A DNA stretch of 64,000 nucleotides from the NCBI GenBank assembly GCA_046350295.1, contig JAXMAR010000013.1, positions 1-64,000 on the forward strand, in the 5' to 3' direction. The DNA comes from JAXMAR01 sp046350295. GTDB lineage: Bacteria > Planctomycetota > Planctomycetia > Gemmatales > Gemmataceae. This document shows, piece by piece, positions 15,953-24,356 of the stretch (its first letter is position 1; each line of letters starts with the position of its first letter). A program made the position numbers and the translations under genes. A model generated the notes under the pieces. The model was not told the origin of the DNA. It was given only the letters and a program-made list of their open reading frames with translations, and ran no database searches.

Positions 15953-16489
15953 ATGGTTCAGCGACTTCTTCTCGTCGCACTGGTCTCGGCTGCCGGCATT
16001 GCGGAACCGCTGCTCCCCACGGCGCGTGGGCAGTCCATCGCCGTGCAAAGCTGGTGTACCCACTGTGGCCGCACGTTGCCGTGGACGGCGCCCTCGGTCC
16101 CGGTTTGCCCTTATTGCGGCAGTGGCTGGATTGCGCAGCGGACTGTCGTGATCGATTCGGATGATGTGCCGGCCTACGGACCGGCGGTACGGGAGGTAGT
16201 TCCGGGAGAGATGCGCCCGGCGGTGTTTGACGGGGGCGACGTTCCACCGGCCGGTGGCGGCGTGGTGCTCGAAAAGGTTATCCACAAACCGAAGCCGGCA
16301 GACCTGGAGAGAGCCGAGAAACTGGCCGCGGCGGGGCGGTTCTTCAAGCAGCGCATCATCAACGGCACGGAAACCGAGAGCGCCTTCACGCGCATGCCCA
16401 GCGTGACGCTGACCGAGGACGAGGTCGCCCTGCTGAAACGGGTGGCGCCCACCGAGGAGTTGCGGCCCCTGGGCGCCGCGCCGAAATAG
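15953..16489 (+). CDS. Secreted zinc-ribbon protein of unknown function
   Basis: 178 residues. ATG 15953 has a strong GGAGGG 9 bases upstream. A signal peptide (to about residue 26) is followed by a compact zinc ribbon C-x2-C-x14-C-x2-C: CTHCGRTL then CPYCGSGW. The rest is a proline-rich linker and a helical tail with AEKLAAAGRFFKQRII. Zinc ribbons are usual in the cytoplasm, so one placed after a signal peptide is unusual. No further family is recognised. Confidence 0.75.
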   Translation: MVQRLLLVALVSAAGIAEPLLPTARGQSIAVQSWCTHCGRTLPWTAPSVPVCPYCGSGWIAQRTVVIDSDDVPAYGPAVREVVPGEMRPAVFDGGDVPPAGGGVVLEKVIHKPKPADLERAEKLAAAGRFFKQRIINGTETESAFTRMPSVTLTEDEVALLKRVAPTEELRPLGAAPK

Positions 16490-16528
16490 CGAAAGCTGCC
16501 GGCGATTGCCTGAGAAGTCCAGGACGGC

Positions 16529-16798
16529 CTAGCGTCCCGCGACTCGCACCGCGAAGAAGGTGCGTGCGACTCCGGCGGCGGTCTTCGCGTCCAGTTTCTT
16601 CTTCACGTTCGCCCGGTGAATGTCCAGCGTCTTCGGGCTGATGCCGAGGGCTTCGGCAATTTCGCGATTGGAATGGTCGAGGGCGATCTTCTCGGCCACC
16701 TGCCGCTCACGCGCGGTGAGCAGCTCCCAGCGTTCACGGGCTTGGTCCGAATCGAGGTCGAACACGAAGCGAATGGACTTGTCACTGACAGTGTGCAC
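16529..16798 (-). CDS. Stand-alone LuxR-type helix-turn-helix protein
   Basis: 89 residues. ELLTARERQVAEKIALDHSNREIAEALGISPKTLDIHRANVKKKL is a complete GerE/LuxR DNA-binding domain with only about 25 residues ahead of it and no receiver or ligand domain. It is 210 bp downstream of the NarL-type regulator at 17009 on the same strand. It may be a truncated regulator or a single-domain regulator of the GerE type. Confidence 0.85.
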   Translation of the reverse strand: MHTVSDKSIRFVFDLDSDQARERWELLTARERQVAEKIALDHSNREIAEALGISPKTLDIHRANVKKKLDAKTAAGVARTFFAVRVAGR

Positions 16799-17008
16799 GG
16801 GCAGACCTCAGGAGAGATTGAGGGATCTTCTAAGAAGATTGTGTGCGCAATAGGGATTCGGGGGGACTCGGAAAAACCCCGAAGAAGGGTGGGAAAAACC
16901 CTGAGGGGGCATTGGAACGAAAGAGGGCCTGCCCCCCGCTCTGCCGCTCGATAATTCCTGGTGGTCCCGGAAGGAGTCAAACCCTTTCGTTGAAATGCCC
17001 CGGTGGGT

Positions 17009-17662
17009 TTAGGCGTCCGGGCTGATCAGGCCTTTGCGGATCGCATATCGTGTGAGGCTGGCGATATCGTGGATGTCGAGGGCCTCCATCATCTGGGCCC
17101 GGTAGGTTTCCACCGTCTTCACGCTCACGCCCAGACGGCTCGCGATCTCTTTGCTGCTGTTGCCCTCGGCGATCAGCTGGAGGACCTCGCGTTGCCGGGG
17201 GCTGAGCCGCGCCAGCGAGTCAGCCTCCTCGGGCCCGCGCCGCCGCAAGTCCTCGATGAGATGCCCCTCGACGGCCGAGCTGACGTAGGTTTCGCCGCGT
17301 GCCACGGCTCGAATCGCCTGCTCCAGTTCGGCGGGGCGCACGTTCTTGAGCAGATAGCCGCTGGCGCCGGCGCGCAGGGCCGGCAGCACGAATTCCTCCG
17401 CGGCGTTCATCGACAGGACGAGGACGCGAACGCCGCGATACTCCTTGGCGATGCGGGCAGTCGCCTCCAGACCGTTGAGCCCCGGCATCATCAAATCCAT
17501 CAGGACCACATCGGGCCGTTGCTCGGCGATCAGGCGCAGCGCCTCCCGGCCATCTCCCGCCTCGGCGACGACCTCGATACCGTCGAAGTCTTCGAGGAGC
17601 GAGCGCACGCCGGCGCGGAACAGGTCATGATCGTCGGCAAGCAAGACGCGAATCGGCCTCAT
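17009..17662 (-). CDS. NarL/FixJ-family response regulator
   Basis: 217 residues. The receiver domain (1-120) has acidic residues DDHD (10-13), the phospho-acceptor Asp56 in VVLMDLMMPG, and Lys in GYLLKNVRP. The LuxR DNA-binding domain (about 148-210) reads LSPRQREVLQLIAEGNSSKEIASRLGVSVKTVETYRAQMM. The gene starts 3 bp after the kinase stop, so they are one operon and almost certainly a cognate pair. Confidence 0.93.
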   Translation of the reverse strand: MRPIRVLLADDHDLFRAGVRSLLEDFDGIEVVAEAGDGREALRLIAEQRPDVVLMDLMMPGLNGLEATARIAKEYRGVRVLVLSMNAAEEFVLPALRAGASGYLLKNVRPAELEQAIRAVARGETYVSSAVEGHLIEDLRRRGPEEADSLARLSPRQREVLQLIAEGNSSKEIASRLGVSVKTVETYRAQMMEALDIHDIASLTRYAIRKGLISPDA

Positions 17663-17665
17663 CGG

Positions 17666-19171
17666 TCACCATTTTGGCGCGGCTTCGCGCGCCTGCGGCC
17701 AAGGAAAAAAAGCGTGGATGGCGGCGCCTCGACCGGGCGTCGAATCAATGTGGATGCGCCCGCCCACGAGCTGAACGCGTTCGGTCATGCTGAGCAAACC
17801 GAAGCCGTCCCCCCCCTGGGCGCGGCGGCGCATCGCCGAGACGTCAAAGCCGACGCCGTTGTCGGTCACCCGCACGTAGAGTTCCGCGTCCCCAACGCCG
17901 ATCTCCACGCGGCAGTGCGTCGCCTTGGAATGACGCAGCACATTGGTCACCGCTTCCTGCACCAGCCGGAAGGCGACCAGCTCTAGCGCGGGCGGCGGCC
18001 GTTTCCCCGCCAGGGAGCCGACGAATTCCAGCGTCAGTCCGGCGTGCGCCACCTGCCGGCTCACGAAGGCGCGCAGCGCCGGCTCCAGACCGAGGAGATC
18101 GAGAGAGGCGGGCCGCAGATTGAGGGACAGATCGCGCACCTGCTCGATGGCTCTGTTCACGACATGAAGGCTCTCGTCCAGCCGCGGCCAGGCCGACGGC
18201 TCGACCTTGCCTTTGAGCGCCTCCAGGCTGAGGTGGACCGTGGTCAGAATCTGGCCGATCTCGTCGTGCAGCTCACGCGCGAGGCCGCGCCGCTCCGTCT
18301 CCTGCGCCTCGACGAGGCGGCGCGGCAGGTCGGCCATCTGTTCTCTGCTCGCGACGACTTCCCGGAGCAGGCGTTCGCGCTCCGCTTCGGCGCGGCGCCG
18401 CTCGGTCACGTCCAGGCCGATGCCGATGCTCGTCCCGTCCTCCAGGAGGACGTTCGCCCACAAGGTATCGAGGAAGCGCCCGTCGCGGGTGCGCAAGCGG
18501 AAGTCGCCCCACGTGGCAGGGGGATTGCGGATAAAGGCGAACACCCGTCGCCCTTCCTCCCCCGGGTACAGCTCTTCCAACATGTCGCGCGTAAGCGCCT
18601 CCTCCACCGGCCAGCCCGTCAATCGTTCGAAGAATCGGTTGGCCATCGAGATGCGGCCGCGCTCGTCGGAAAAAACGATCATGACGGGCACATGGTCGAA
18701 GATGGTCTGCAACACCTGTTGGCGGGCGCGCAGTTCCGCTTCCGCCTGTTTGTGTTCGGTGATGTCCTGCACCGCGCCCAGGATGCGCACGGCACGCTCG
18801 TGTTGCGGGTCCCATTCGGGCCGCGCAAAGGCCCGGAGCCAGCAGATCTGCCCCGTCTTCTTCAAGAGCCGGAATTCCAGGGATGCGCTGCCATTGGTCT
18901 TGAGCGCGGGGATGAACTCCGCCGCGCGGGGGAGATCCTCCGGGTGGACCACGGCCGGCCACCCGCGTGCGTTGATTTCCTCCAGCGTGTAGCTGGTGAT
19001 CCGCTCGAAGGCGCCCGCCACCCACTCCATCGCGACGGCGCCGTCCGCGTGCAGGGTGGCCGCGTAGACGTACATCGAGGTGAGATCGGAGATGGCGCGG
19101 TTCAACTCCGCGCCCACTCGGGCCAGCTCCGCGGCATCGACAGGCGGCGGCGTGCGCCGCGCCTCGGCCAA
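17666..19171 (-). CDS. PAS-containing NarX-type sensor histidine kinase (N-terminus frameshifted)
   Basis: Two PAS domains: about residues 20-145 (ITSYTLEEINARGWPAVVHPEDL, ending GAVQDITEHKQAE) and about 150-270 (FDHVPVMIVFSDERGRISMANRFFERLTG). HisKA_3 follows with His in GLARELHDEIGQILTTVHLSLE, then HATPase_c with FRLVQEAVTNVLRHSKA (N box) and VTDNGVGFD (G1). No membrane segment, so it is a soluble kinase. Upstream, the next frame encodes MAGEDTTIETLHAEIAALKA from ATG 19253 and fits directly before DEALAEAR, so one indel near 19183-19190 has probably split off the first about 25 residues. Confidence 0.9.
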   Translation of the reverse strand: MAEARRTPPPVDAAELARVGAELNRAISDLTSMYVYAATLHADGAVAMEWVAGAFERITSYTLEEINARGWPAVVHPEDLPRAAEFIPALKTNGSASLEFRLLKKTGQICWLRAFARPEWDPQHERAVRILGAVQDITEHKQAEAELRARQQVLQTIFDHVPVMIVFSDERGRISMANRFFERLTGWPVEEALTRDMLEELYPGEEGRRVFAFIRNPPATWGDFRLRTRDGRFLDTLWANVLLEDGTSIGIGLDVTERRRAEAERERLLREVVASREQMADLPRRLVEAQETERRGLARELHDEIGQILTTVHLSLEALKGKVEPSAWPRLDESLHVVNRAIEQVRDLSLNLRPASLDLLGLEPALRAFVSRQVAHAGLTLEFVGSLAGKRPPPALELVAFRLVQEAVTNVLRHSKATHCRVEIGVGDAELYVRVTDNGVGFDVSAMRRRAQGGDGFGLLSMTERVQLVGGRIHIDSTPGRGAAIHAFFPWPQAREAAPKW

Positions 19172-19518
19172 CGCTTCGTCCGCGCGCCAAGCGGGCCTTG
19201 AGGGCCGCGATCTCGGCGTGCAGGGTTTCTATGGTGGTGTCTTCGCCGGCCATTCGCCCCGTCACAAGGTGAGAGCGTGGGTGACGCCGCCTCCGTGCGC
19301 GGGCCCTTGGCCCGCGCACGGCGCTGCGGATGAAGCTCAGTTGTGCGTTCGGTTTCCTGGACGGGAGGGCATGTTCCCGCGCGGATGACGGCGCCCATTA
19401 CTATTTATACAGAAAACGACCGAACAAAGAACCGGGACAGGTGACCGCGTCCGCGGTTTTTGCACTGGGACGGAAGCCGTCGCCAAGCGAAAGGAATCGC
19501 TTCTGCGTTTGCAAAGTC

Positions 19519-20790
19519 CTACGCCCGTAGGAGTTCGCGAATCGGACGCGATCCCTCCGGCGTCGCCCAGATCGGTCGCGTGCCGACATAGTGACGCGCG
19601 CGCGGATTGATGCCGAGCGCCGTGTAGATGGTCGCGAACAGGTCCCCTTCGCTGACAGGGTTGTCGCGTACTTCGCGGCCGTCGGCATCGGTGGCGCCAT
19701 AGACCTGGCCGCCGCGAATGCCGCCGCCGGCGAGGACGATGGTCCAGGCGCGGATGAAATGGTCGCGGCCGGCGCGGTTGTTGATGTAGGGCGTGCGGCC
19801 AACTTCGCCCATCCATACGACGAGAGTGTTCTCGAGCAGCCCGCGTTCCTGCAAGTCGGCGAGGAGGCCGGACCAGGCGGGGTCGAGGATCGCCATGTTC
19901 GCCTTGTGACAGGTGAAGTTGTCGGCGTGGCTGTCGTAGTTGTCCTGGCCGACCTCGACGAACGGCACGCCCGCCTCGACCAGCTTGGAGGCGAGGAAGC
20001 AGCCGCGGGCGAACTCGTTGTTGCCGTAGCGTTCCTGGGCGCGCGGCCAGTCGCGGCTGATGTCAAAGGCGGAGCGGGCGCGGAGCATGCGCCACATCCG
20101 TTCTTCGGCGGTCCGATGGGACGCGAAGGGGTCGCCGCGATGCGTCTCGGCGAAACCGTCTTCCATGAAACGCAGGAGTTCGCCGCGGCGATCGCGCGCG
20201 GCCGGGGTGACGTAAGGCTCGGTGAAGTAGGGGAGGCGGCCGTTGCGGTCGACGCTGAACGGCTCGTAGCGCGGGCCGAGGAAGCCGGCGCCGCCGTTGC
20301 CGGCCGGCCCCATGCGGACGAAGCTGGGCAGGTCGGCGTCCGGATTGCCGACGAACTTGGCGATCATGGCGCCGATCTCGGGATGCGGGATGCGCTCGCG
20401 CATCTGGTAGCAGGTGTGCATGTGGTAGATGCCGTCCGGATGGTCCGGCGACTGCGTGCGCATGCTGCGGATGATGGCGAGCTTGTCGGTCATGCGGGCG
20501 AGGCGCGGCAAATACTCGCAGATCTGCGTGCCGGGGACGTTGGTCGCGATCGGGCGGAACGGACCACCGGTGCGCCGGCCAGGCTTCATGTCGAACGTAT
20601 CGATCTGACTGGCGCCGCCATTGGCCCAGAGGAGGATGCAGCGCTTGCCGGCGCGGGCGGCTTCGGCGGCGATGGTCTGCGAGGAGGTCAGCCCGCCCCA
20701 GTTGGCGACGGCGAGCCCCGCGCCGGTGACCAGCGTTCCCTTGAGGAAGCCGCGGCGGGAGATGTGTTCGTGGCGGGTGTTCGGAAGCAT
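19519..20790 (-). CDS. DUF1501 domain protein
   Basis: 423 residues. The leader HISRRGFLKGTLVTGAGLAVA is a twin-arginine signal. Core motifs are CILLWANGGASQIDTFDMKPG, KLAIIRSMRTQSPDH, NTLVVWMGEVGRTPYINN and GRDHFIRAWTIVLAGGG, in the order of the first DUF1501 protein at 14459, with which it is clearly paralogous. It follows the DUF1549/DUF1553 gene by 69 bp on the same strand; this pairing is the standard planctomycete arrangement, suggesting that the two act together in the periplasm. Confidence 0.92.
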   Translation of the reverse strand: MLPNTRHEHISRRGFLKGTLVTGAGLAVANWGGLTSSQTIAAEAARAGKRCILLWANGGASQIDTFDMKPGRRTGGPFRPIATNVPGTQICEYLPRLARMTDKLAIIRSMRTQSPDHPDGIYHMHTCYQMRERIPHPEIGAMIAKFVGNPDADLPSFVRMGPAGNGGAGFLGPRYEPFSVDRNGRLPYFTEPYVTPAARDRRGELLRFMEDGFAETHRGDPFASHRTAEERMWRMLRARSAFDISRDWPRAQERYGNNEFARGCFLASKLVEAGVPFVEVGQDNYDSHADNFTCHKANMAILDPAWSGLLADLQERGLLENTLVVWMGEVGRTPYINNRAGRDHFIRAWTIVLAGGGIRGGQVYGATDADGREVRDNPVSEGDLFATIYTALGINPRARHYVGTRPIWATPEGSRPIRELLRA

Positions 20791-20826
20791 CGGTCGGCCA
20801 CCCCTTGCTGACTTGGGACGAGGACC

Positions 20827-20849
20827 GCCCCGGTTCTGCGAACCGGGGC
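20827..20849. repeat. Hairpin between the DUF1549/DUF1553 and DUF1501 genes
   Basis: CCCCGGTTC-TGC-GAACCGGGG, arms of 9 bp (10 with the outer G-C), in the 69-bp operon gap. There is no T-run, so it may be an mRNA-stability or attenuation hairpin or an interspersed repeat. The 15-bp core CGGTTCGCAGAACCG recurs at 51951-51965. Confidence 0.5.
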
Positions 20850-20859
20850 TAAACGAAGA

Positions 20860-22452
20860 CTAACGGTTGAATCGAAACTCGGAACAACTCACCAGCGTCC
20901 ACAGCGCCTCTTCCAACAGTGCCGGCGCCATCTTGCTATCGCCGCTCAGATGCTTGACGAATCGCTCCTTCTCGCGCGGCGTCGGCGGTCGGCTCAGAAT
21001 CGAAAGGAACATCCGGTCCACCTTCTCTTCCCAGCTTTCTTTGGACTTCAGCAGCGTCTCCGCCAGGTTCCCCTTGCGCGGCTGCACCAGCTGGCGAATA
21101 TGGCTGGCGTTGTTCAGGAACAAATGCTCGGCGAGGCTACCTTGGAAGCTCCCTTGGCCGTCGACCGGCTCGCCGAAGTAACGCGTCATGTATTCGACGC
21201 CGGCGTTGTCTTTCCAGACCTTGTCGTCGCTGGCGGTGGCCGCCTTCAGAGCGGCCATCAATTCCTCGGCGCTTAAGGGGCGGATGCGGGCGCGCTCGAA
21301 CTTCTCGGGCAGCGCGACGGTCACAGCGCCGGTGTCGCCGAGCTGATAGGTCTTACTGTTGACCACCTCGCGGATGTACCACTTGAGGTTGAACTTGTTG
21401 TGGACAAGATAATCCGTCAAAGCCCGCATCAGGGCCGGATGACTGGCCGGCGTCTTGTCCTTCAGGTCGTCAACCGGATGCACGAGGCCGCGTCCCATGA
21501 ACTGGGCCCAGACGCGGTTGGCGACGGCCCGGGCGAAGTAGGGATTGTCAGCCGCAGTGAGCCAGTCGACCAACTTTTCCTTTCGCGAGAAGGCGGGCTT
21601 GGGGAGCGGGCCGCTCCCTTTGAAATCCGGCTCCTTGAAGCCCTTGGCGGGCGCCGGCTCGGCGAGCAGATCGCCGCCCAGAAACTTCGCGGGCACCGGG
21701 TCCCCCTTCTTGCCGGGCCGCGTTTCCTTGACGGAGCCGCTGAACAGGACCTCGCCGGTGCTCTTTTCGGCGATGCGGTAATGCCCCTTGCCTTTGCCTT
21801 TTCCCGCGACCGGATCGAGGACGACGAGACGGACGAAAAAGCCGGTCATGCCGAAGAAGTCTTTCTGCGTCCAGTTCTCGAACGGGTGATCGTGGCAGCG
21901 GGCGCATTGCAGCTGCGTGCCGAGGAAAACGCGCGTCACGGCGACGGTCGCCTCTTCCGGCTGATTGCGGAACTGCACGTAATAGAGCTCCGTCCCCTCC
22001 TGCTCTCCCATGAGCAGGTTGCGGACCAGCCGATCATAGGGCTCGTTCTTGGCGAACTGCTCTTTGAGCCAGTTCTTGAAGTCTTCGCGCTTGCGCGTCG
22101 CTTCGTACCCCTCGGGATGCCGACCGAAGAGGACGAGATCCCAGACATGCGATTGCTCGTCGGCGTAGCGCGGGTCGTCGAGCAGCTTGTCGACTAGTTT
22201 CGCCCGTTTTTCCGGATCCGTATCGTTCAGGAAACGGGTGGTTTCATCGAAACTGGGCACGACGCCGAGCAGGTCAAGATAGATGCGGCGCAGGAAAACG
22301 GTGTCGGCAGCCGGGCCGGCCGGCGTGATCTTCTCTTTCTTCCAGACGGCATCGATCTCCTCGTCGATGACCTGGCGCAACGGCTTGTCGCCGGCGGAGG
22401 CGCCGCAGGGAATAAGGAGGAAGAAGGCGGGCAGAGCAAGCTTCAAAGACAT
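20860..22452 (-). CDS. DUF1549/DUF1553 planctomycete cytochrome-like secreted protein
   Basis: 530 residues with a signal peptide (to about residue 20). DUF1549 (about 25-210): DTVFLRRIYLDLLGVVPS, DPRYADEQSHVWDLVLFGR, FLGTQLQCARCHDHPFENWTQ (CxxCH). DUF1553 (about 270-520): DNPYFARAVANRVWAQFMGRG, RPLSAEELMAALKAAT, FLSILSRPPTPREKE and LVSCSEFRFNR. Function unknown; the CARCH motif could hold heme. First gene of a two-gene operon with the DUF1501 gene downstream. Confidence 0.92.
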   Translation of the reverse strand: MSLKLALPAFFLLIPCGASAGDKPLRQVIDEEIDAVWKKEKITPAGPAADTVFLRRIYLDLLGVVPSFDETTRFLNDTDPEKRAKLVDKLLDDPRYADEQSHVWDLVLFGRHPEGYEATRKREDFKNWLKEQFAKNEPYDRLVRNLLMGEQEGTELYYVQFRNQPEEATVAVTRVFLGTQLQCARCHDHPFENWTQKDFFGMTGFFVRLVVLDPVAGKGKGKGHYRIAEKSTGEVLFSGSVKETRPGKKGDPVPAKFLGGDLLAEPAPAKGFKEPDFKGSGPLPKPAFSRKEKLVDWLTAADNPYFARAVANRVWAQFMGRGLVHPVDDLKDKTPASHPALMRALTDYLVHNKFNLKWYIREVVNSKTYQLGDTGAVTVALPEKFERARIRPLSAEELMAALKAATASDDKVWKDNAGVEYMTRYFGEPVDGQGSFQGSLAEHLFLNNASHIRQLVQPRKGNLAETLLKSKESWEEKVDRMFLSILSRPPTPREKERFVKHLSGDSKMAPALLEEALWTLVSCSEFRFNR

Positions 22453-22782
22453 TCCCCAACTCCGGGTGGCGGGAGGAAGGAGGGAGGAACAGGGAGGCAG
22501 GAGCGTCGGCAGAGGGTCTTAGGACATTGGAACCGATCTGGCACAGAAAGGCAAGAGGCTAGACGGGAATGCGGGAATCGGGAATGGGCTTTGCAACGCA
22601 AAAGGGGACTGCCCCTTTCGCTCGAGCGAAAAACCGGCTCTTTTGCCAGGTCGAAAGGGACGGTCCCCTTTTGCGTTGCAAAGCCACGGGAATGTGCGAA
22701 TGTCGATGGGATAGTGGCTCGGCGCGCTTGGATGGAGACTTCTCTCAGCCACCGCGTCGAGCCTCCGTACTGTCCCAGTGGG
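22453..22782. other. 330-bp intergenic region carrying an inverted-repeat element
   Basis: No credible gene. The central 99 bp (22587-22685) is an inverted-repeat element described separately. The rest, from the DUF1549 gene start to the cytochrome gene stop, shows no recognisable promoter or RNA gene. The small open frames here are artefacts of the palindrome. Confidence 0.6.
22587..22685. repeat. 99-bp REPIN/MITE-like element, copy 1 of the GGCTTTGCAACGC family
   Basis: Left arm 22587-22620 (GGCTTTGCAACGCAAAAGGG...) and right arm 22652-22685 are reverse complements over 34 bp with two mismatches; the loop is 31 bp. It is over 90 percent identical to the element at 39420-39517, including the loop. 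CGGGAATG occurs directly left (22579-22586) and one base right (22687-22694), a possible target duplication, though CGGGAAT is also locally repeated. Confidence 0.85.
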
Positions 22783-23208
22783 TCAGCGCCGGGCGATAGG
22801 CGGCGCCGTCGAGGTGTCACGCGCCTCGCGAACGTAGGCATGGCAGCGCACGCAAGTCATCGTGAGGTCGACGTAACCATAGGCGACGCCGTCGAGGTTC
22901 TTGGCCTGTGCCTTCTGGAGAATCACTTCAGCGGCGCGGCGGAACTCGTTGGTGTGGACTTCATAGCGCGGCGTCTTGAAGACCATCCATTCCGCGGTCT
23001 TGCTCAGCTGAATGAGCTTCTCAGCGCTGCGGGTAATCTTGTCGAAATCGCCCAGGGCCAATCCTTCGAGCAGAATCTGCGAGTTTTTCAGCTTGTCGGC
23101 CATGATCTTGGCCAATTCCGAAGACTTTTTCGGGCCGGCAGACCCGTTGGGGAGAAGAAACACGCCGCTCGCGATCAGGACCAGTGCCGCTCCAAGCCAA
23201 CGGGCCAT
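22783..23208 (-). CDS. Cytochrome c-prime-like c-type cytochrome
   Basis: 141 residues. ATG 23208 follows AAAAGGAGGCTCGCC, an ideal ribosome site, so the longer open frame is not used. A signal peptide (MARWLGAALVLIASGVFLL) is followed by a four-helix pattern and a single heme motif CVRCH close to the C-terminus, the arrangement of cytochrome c-prime/c-556. Probably periplasmic electron carrier or gas-binding protein. Monocistronic. Confidence 0.8.
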   Translation of the reverse strand: MARWLGAALVLIASGVFLLPNGSAGPKKSSELAKIMADKLKNSQILLEGLALGDFDKITRSAEKLIQLSKTAEWMVFKTPRYEVHTNEFRRAAEVILQKAQAKNLDGVAYGYVDLTMTCVRCHAYVREARDTSTAPPIARR

Positions 23209-23458
23209 GGCGAGCCTCCTTTTCATGAGGGTTACGCGCGGAACGATGAGGTCATCGTATGCCGCGCGTCTGTTCCGCGTACCGCGCGAACCGTGCGAGA
23301 AAAAAAGGGGCTCGGGACAACACCGCCCAACGACTGCTCCGCTTCCGCACACTTCCATGACGCGGAGTCAGCCGTTCTCGCTCGGGCGATAGAAAATCCG
23401 TCGCCCCATTCTTCTTGGCGGCCAAGGAGTTGTGGCAACTCCCGGCCGCGCTTGTTTC

Positions 23459-23671
23459 ATGGCATCCCGCGTGCCTTGGCACACGCCAGATTTCCTTCCG
23501 CGGGAGCCCATCGATGAATCAACCCAGTCCAATGTGCCGGAAACCGTTTCTGTGGCCGCCGATCAGGAACCCACCTTCAAGGCGCCACTGGGCCTGAAGC
23601 TGTTCCTGGTCTTTTTCATCCTCCTCGGCGCCATCATCCTCGCCGACACCGTCACCCGATTCTTCCGTTGA
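23459..23671 (+). CDS. Small single-span membrane protein, unknown
   Basis: About 70 residues from ATG 23459, with a GTG at 23432 as alternative. The C-terminal half is one membrane helix, LKLFLVFFILLGAIILADTV, ending TRFFR on the positive side. The N-terminal half is polar and acidic. No ribosome site clearly decides the start. Supported mainly by the good transmembrane segment and the lack of another gene in this gap. Confidence 0.45.
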   Translation: MASRVPWHTPDFLPREPIDESTQSNVPETVSVAADQEPTFKAPLGLKLFLVFFILLGAIILADTVTRFFR

Positions 23672-23698
23672 CGTTCTGCTTGGACACGCGGCCATGCA

Positions 23699-23720
23699 GC
23701 TGGACTCGTTCGAGTCCAGC
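23699..23720. terminator. Perfect 10-bp-arm hairpin between convergent genes
   Basis: GCTGGACTCG-TT-CGAGTCCAGC lies between the ends of the small membrane gene (plus) and the CBS gene (minus). Its position suits a bidirectional transcription stop, but no T-run follows on either strand, so it could instead be an interspersed repeat. Confidence 0.4.
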
Positions 23721-23736
23721 CGCAGGCTGCGCCAGG

Positions 23737-24237
23737 CTACGTCGTGATGGCTTCACGCCGCGCTTCCTCATAGAGCCGGCGAAGCACATCCAGAGCGGTG
23801 ATAACGCCGATCAGGATGCCGTCGTCGCTGACCACGAAGAGGCGATGGACGTTGAGGGTCACCATCTCCTCGAGGACTCGGGAAAACGGGGCGTCCGGCG
23901 GAACCTGGAAGACGACCGGGGTCATCAAGTCGCGCACCCGCACGTCGCGTGTTTCCTCCCTGGACCGGTTCTCGAAATCGAGATTGCCCATGCTGTAGAA
24001 GTCGTGCAGGCCGCCGCCGCACCCCTCGCGGTCGTGAATCAGGATGTCCGACTGGCTGATCACGCCCACCGGCCGGCCCGATTCGTCGATCACCGGCGCG
24101 GCGCGATAGCCCTTGTCGGTGAGAAAAGCGATCGCGTCTTCGACGGTCGCGTCCTCGCGAATCGAGTGCGGGTTCTCCGTCATCAACTCTTCGGCCAGGA
24201 GCTCCCAGCAGCCGGGCCGCGTCGTGTGTGCTGTCAT
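23737..24237 (-). CDS. Tandem CBS-domain protein
   Basis: 166 residues made of two CBS motifs: ELMTENPHSIREDATVEDAIAFLTDKGYRAAPVID with VGVISQSDILI, and DLMTPVVFQVPPDAPFSRVLEEM with HRLFVVSDDGILIGVITALDVLRRL. Such pairs form a Bateman module that binds adenine nucleotides. No attached enzyme domain, so it is a free-standing sensor. It clusters with universal stress and Hsp20 genes on the same strand, suggesting a stress-related group. Confidence 0.9.
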   Translation of the reverse strand: MTAHTTRPGCWELLAEELMTENPHSIREDATVEDAIAFLTDKGYRAAPVIDESGRPVGVISQSDILIHDREGCGGGLHDFYSMGNLDFENRSREETRDVRVRDLMTPVVFQVPPDAPFSRVLEEMVTLNVHRLFVVSDDGILIGVITALDVLRRLYEEARREAITT

Positions 24238-24275
24238 GGTTCACCTGGCTTTCTTGGTTGAGCGGGCGGACGGGA

Positions 24276-24345
24276 GGTGAGCCTCCTGCTGATCAACCCC
24301 GAGGCGCCACTCTTTGGCGCCGCCAGGAAGGCTCACGCTCCGTTC
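24276..24345. repeat. Compound inverted repeat in the USP-CBS gap
   Basis: Outer arms GTGAGCCTCCTG and CAGGAAGGCTCAC surround an inner GGCGCC-x-GGCGCC hairpin. It follows the universal stress gene stop and precedes the CBS gene start, and may be a transcription barrier or an interspersed palindrome. Confidence 0.45.
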
Positions 24346-24356
24346 GCCGCGCGGGG

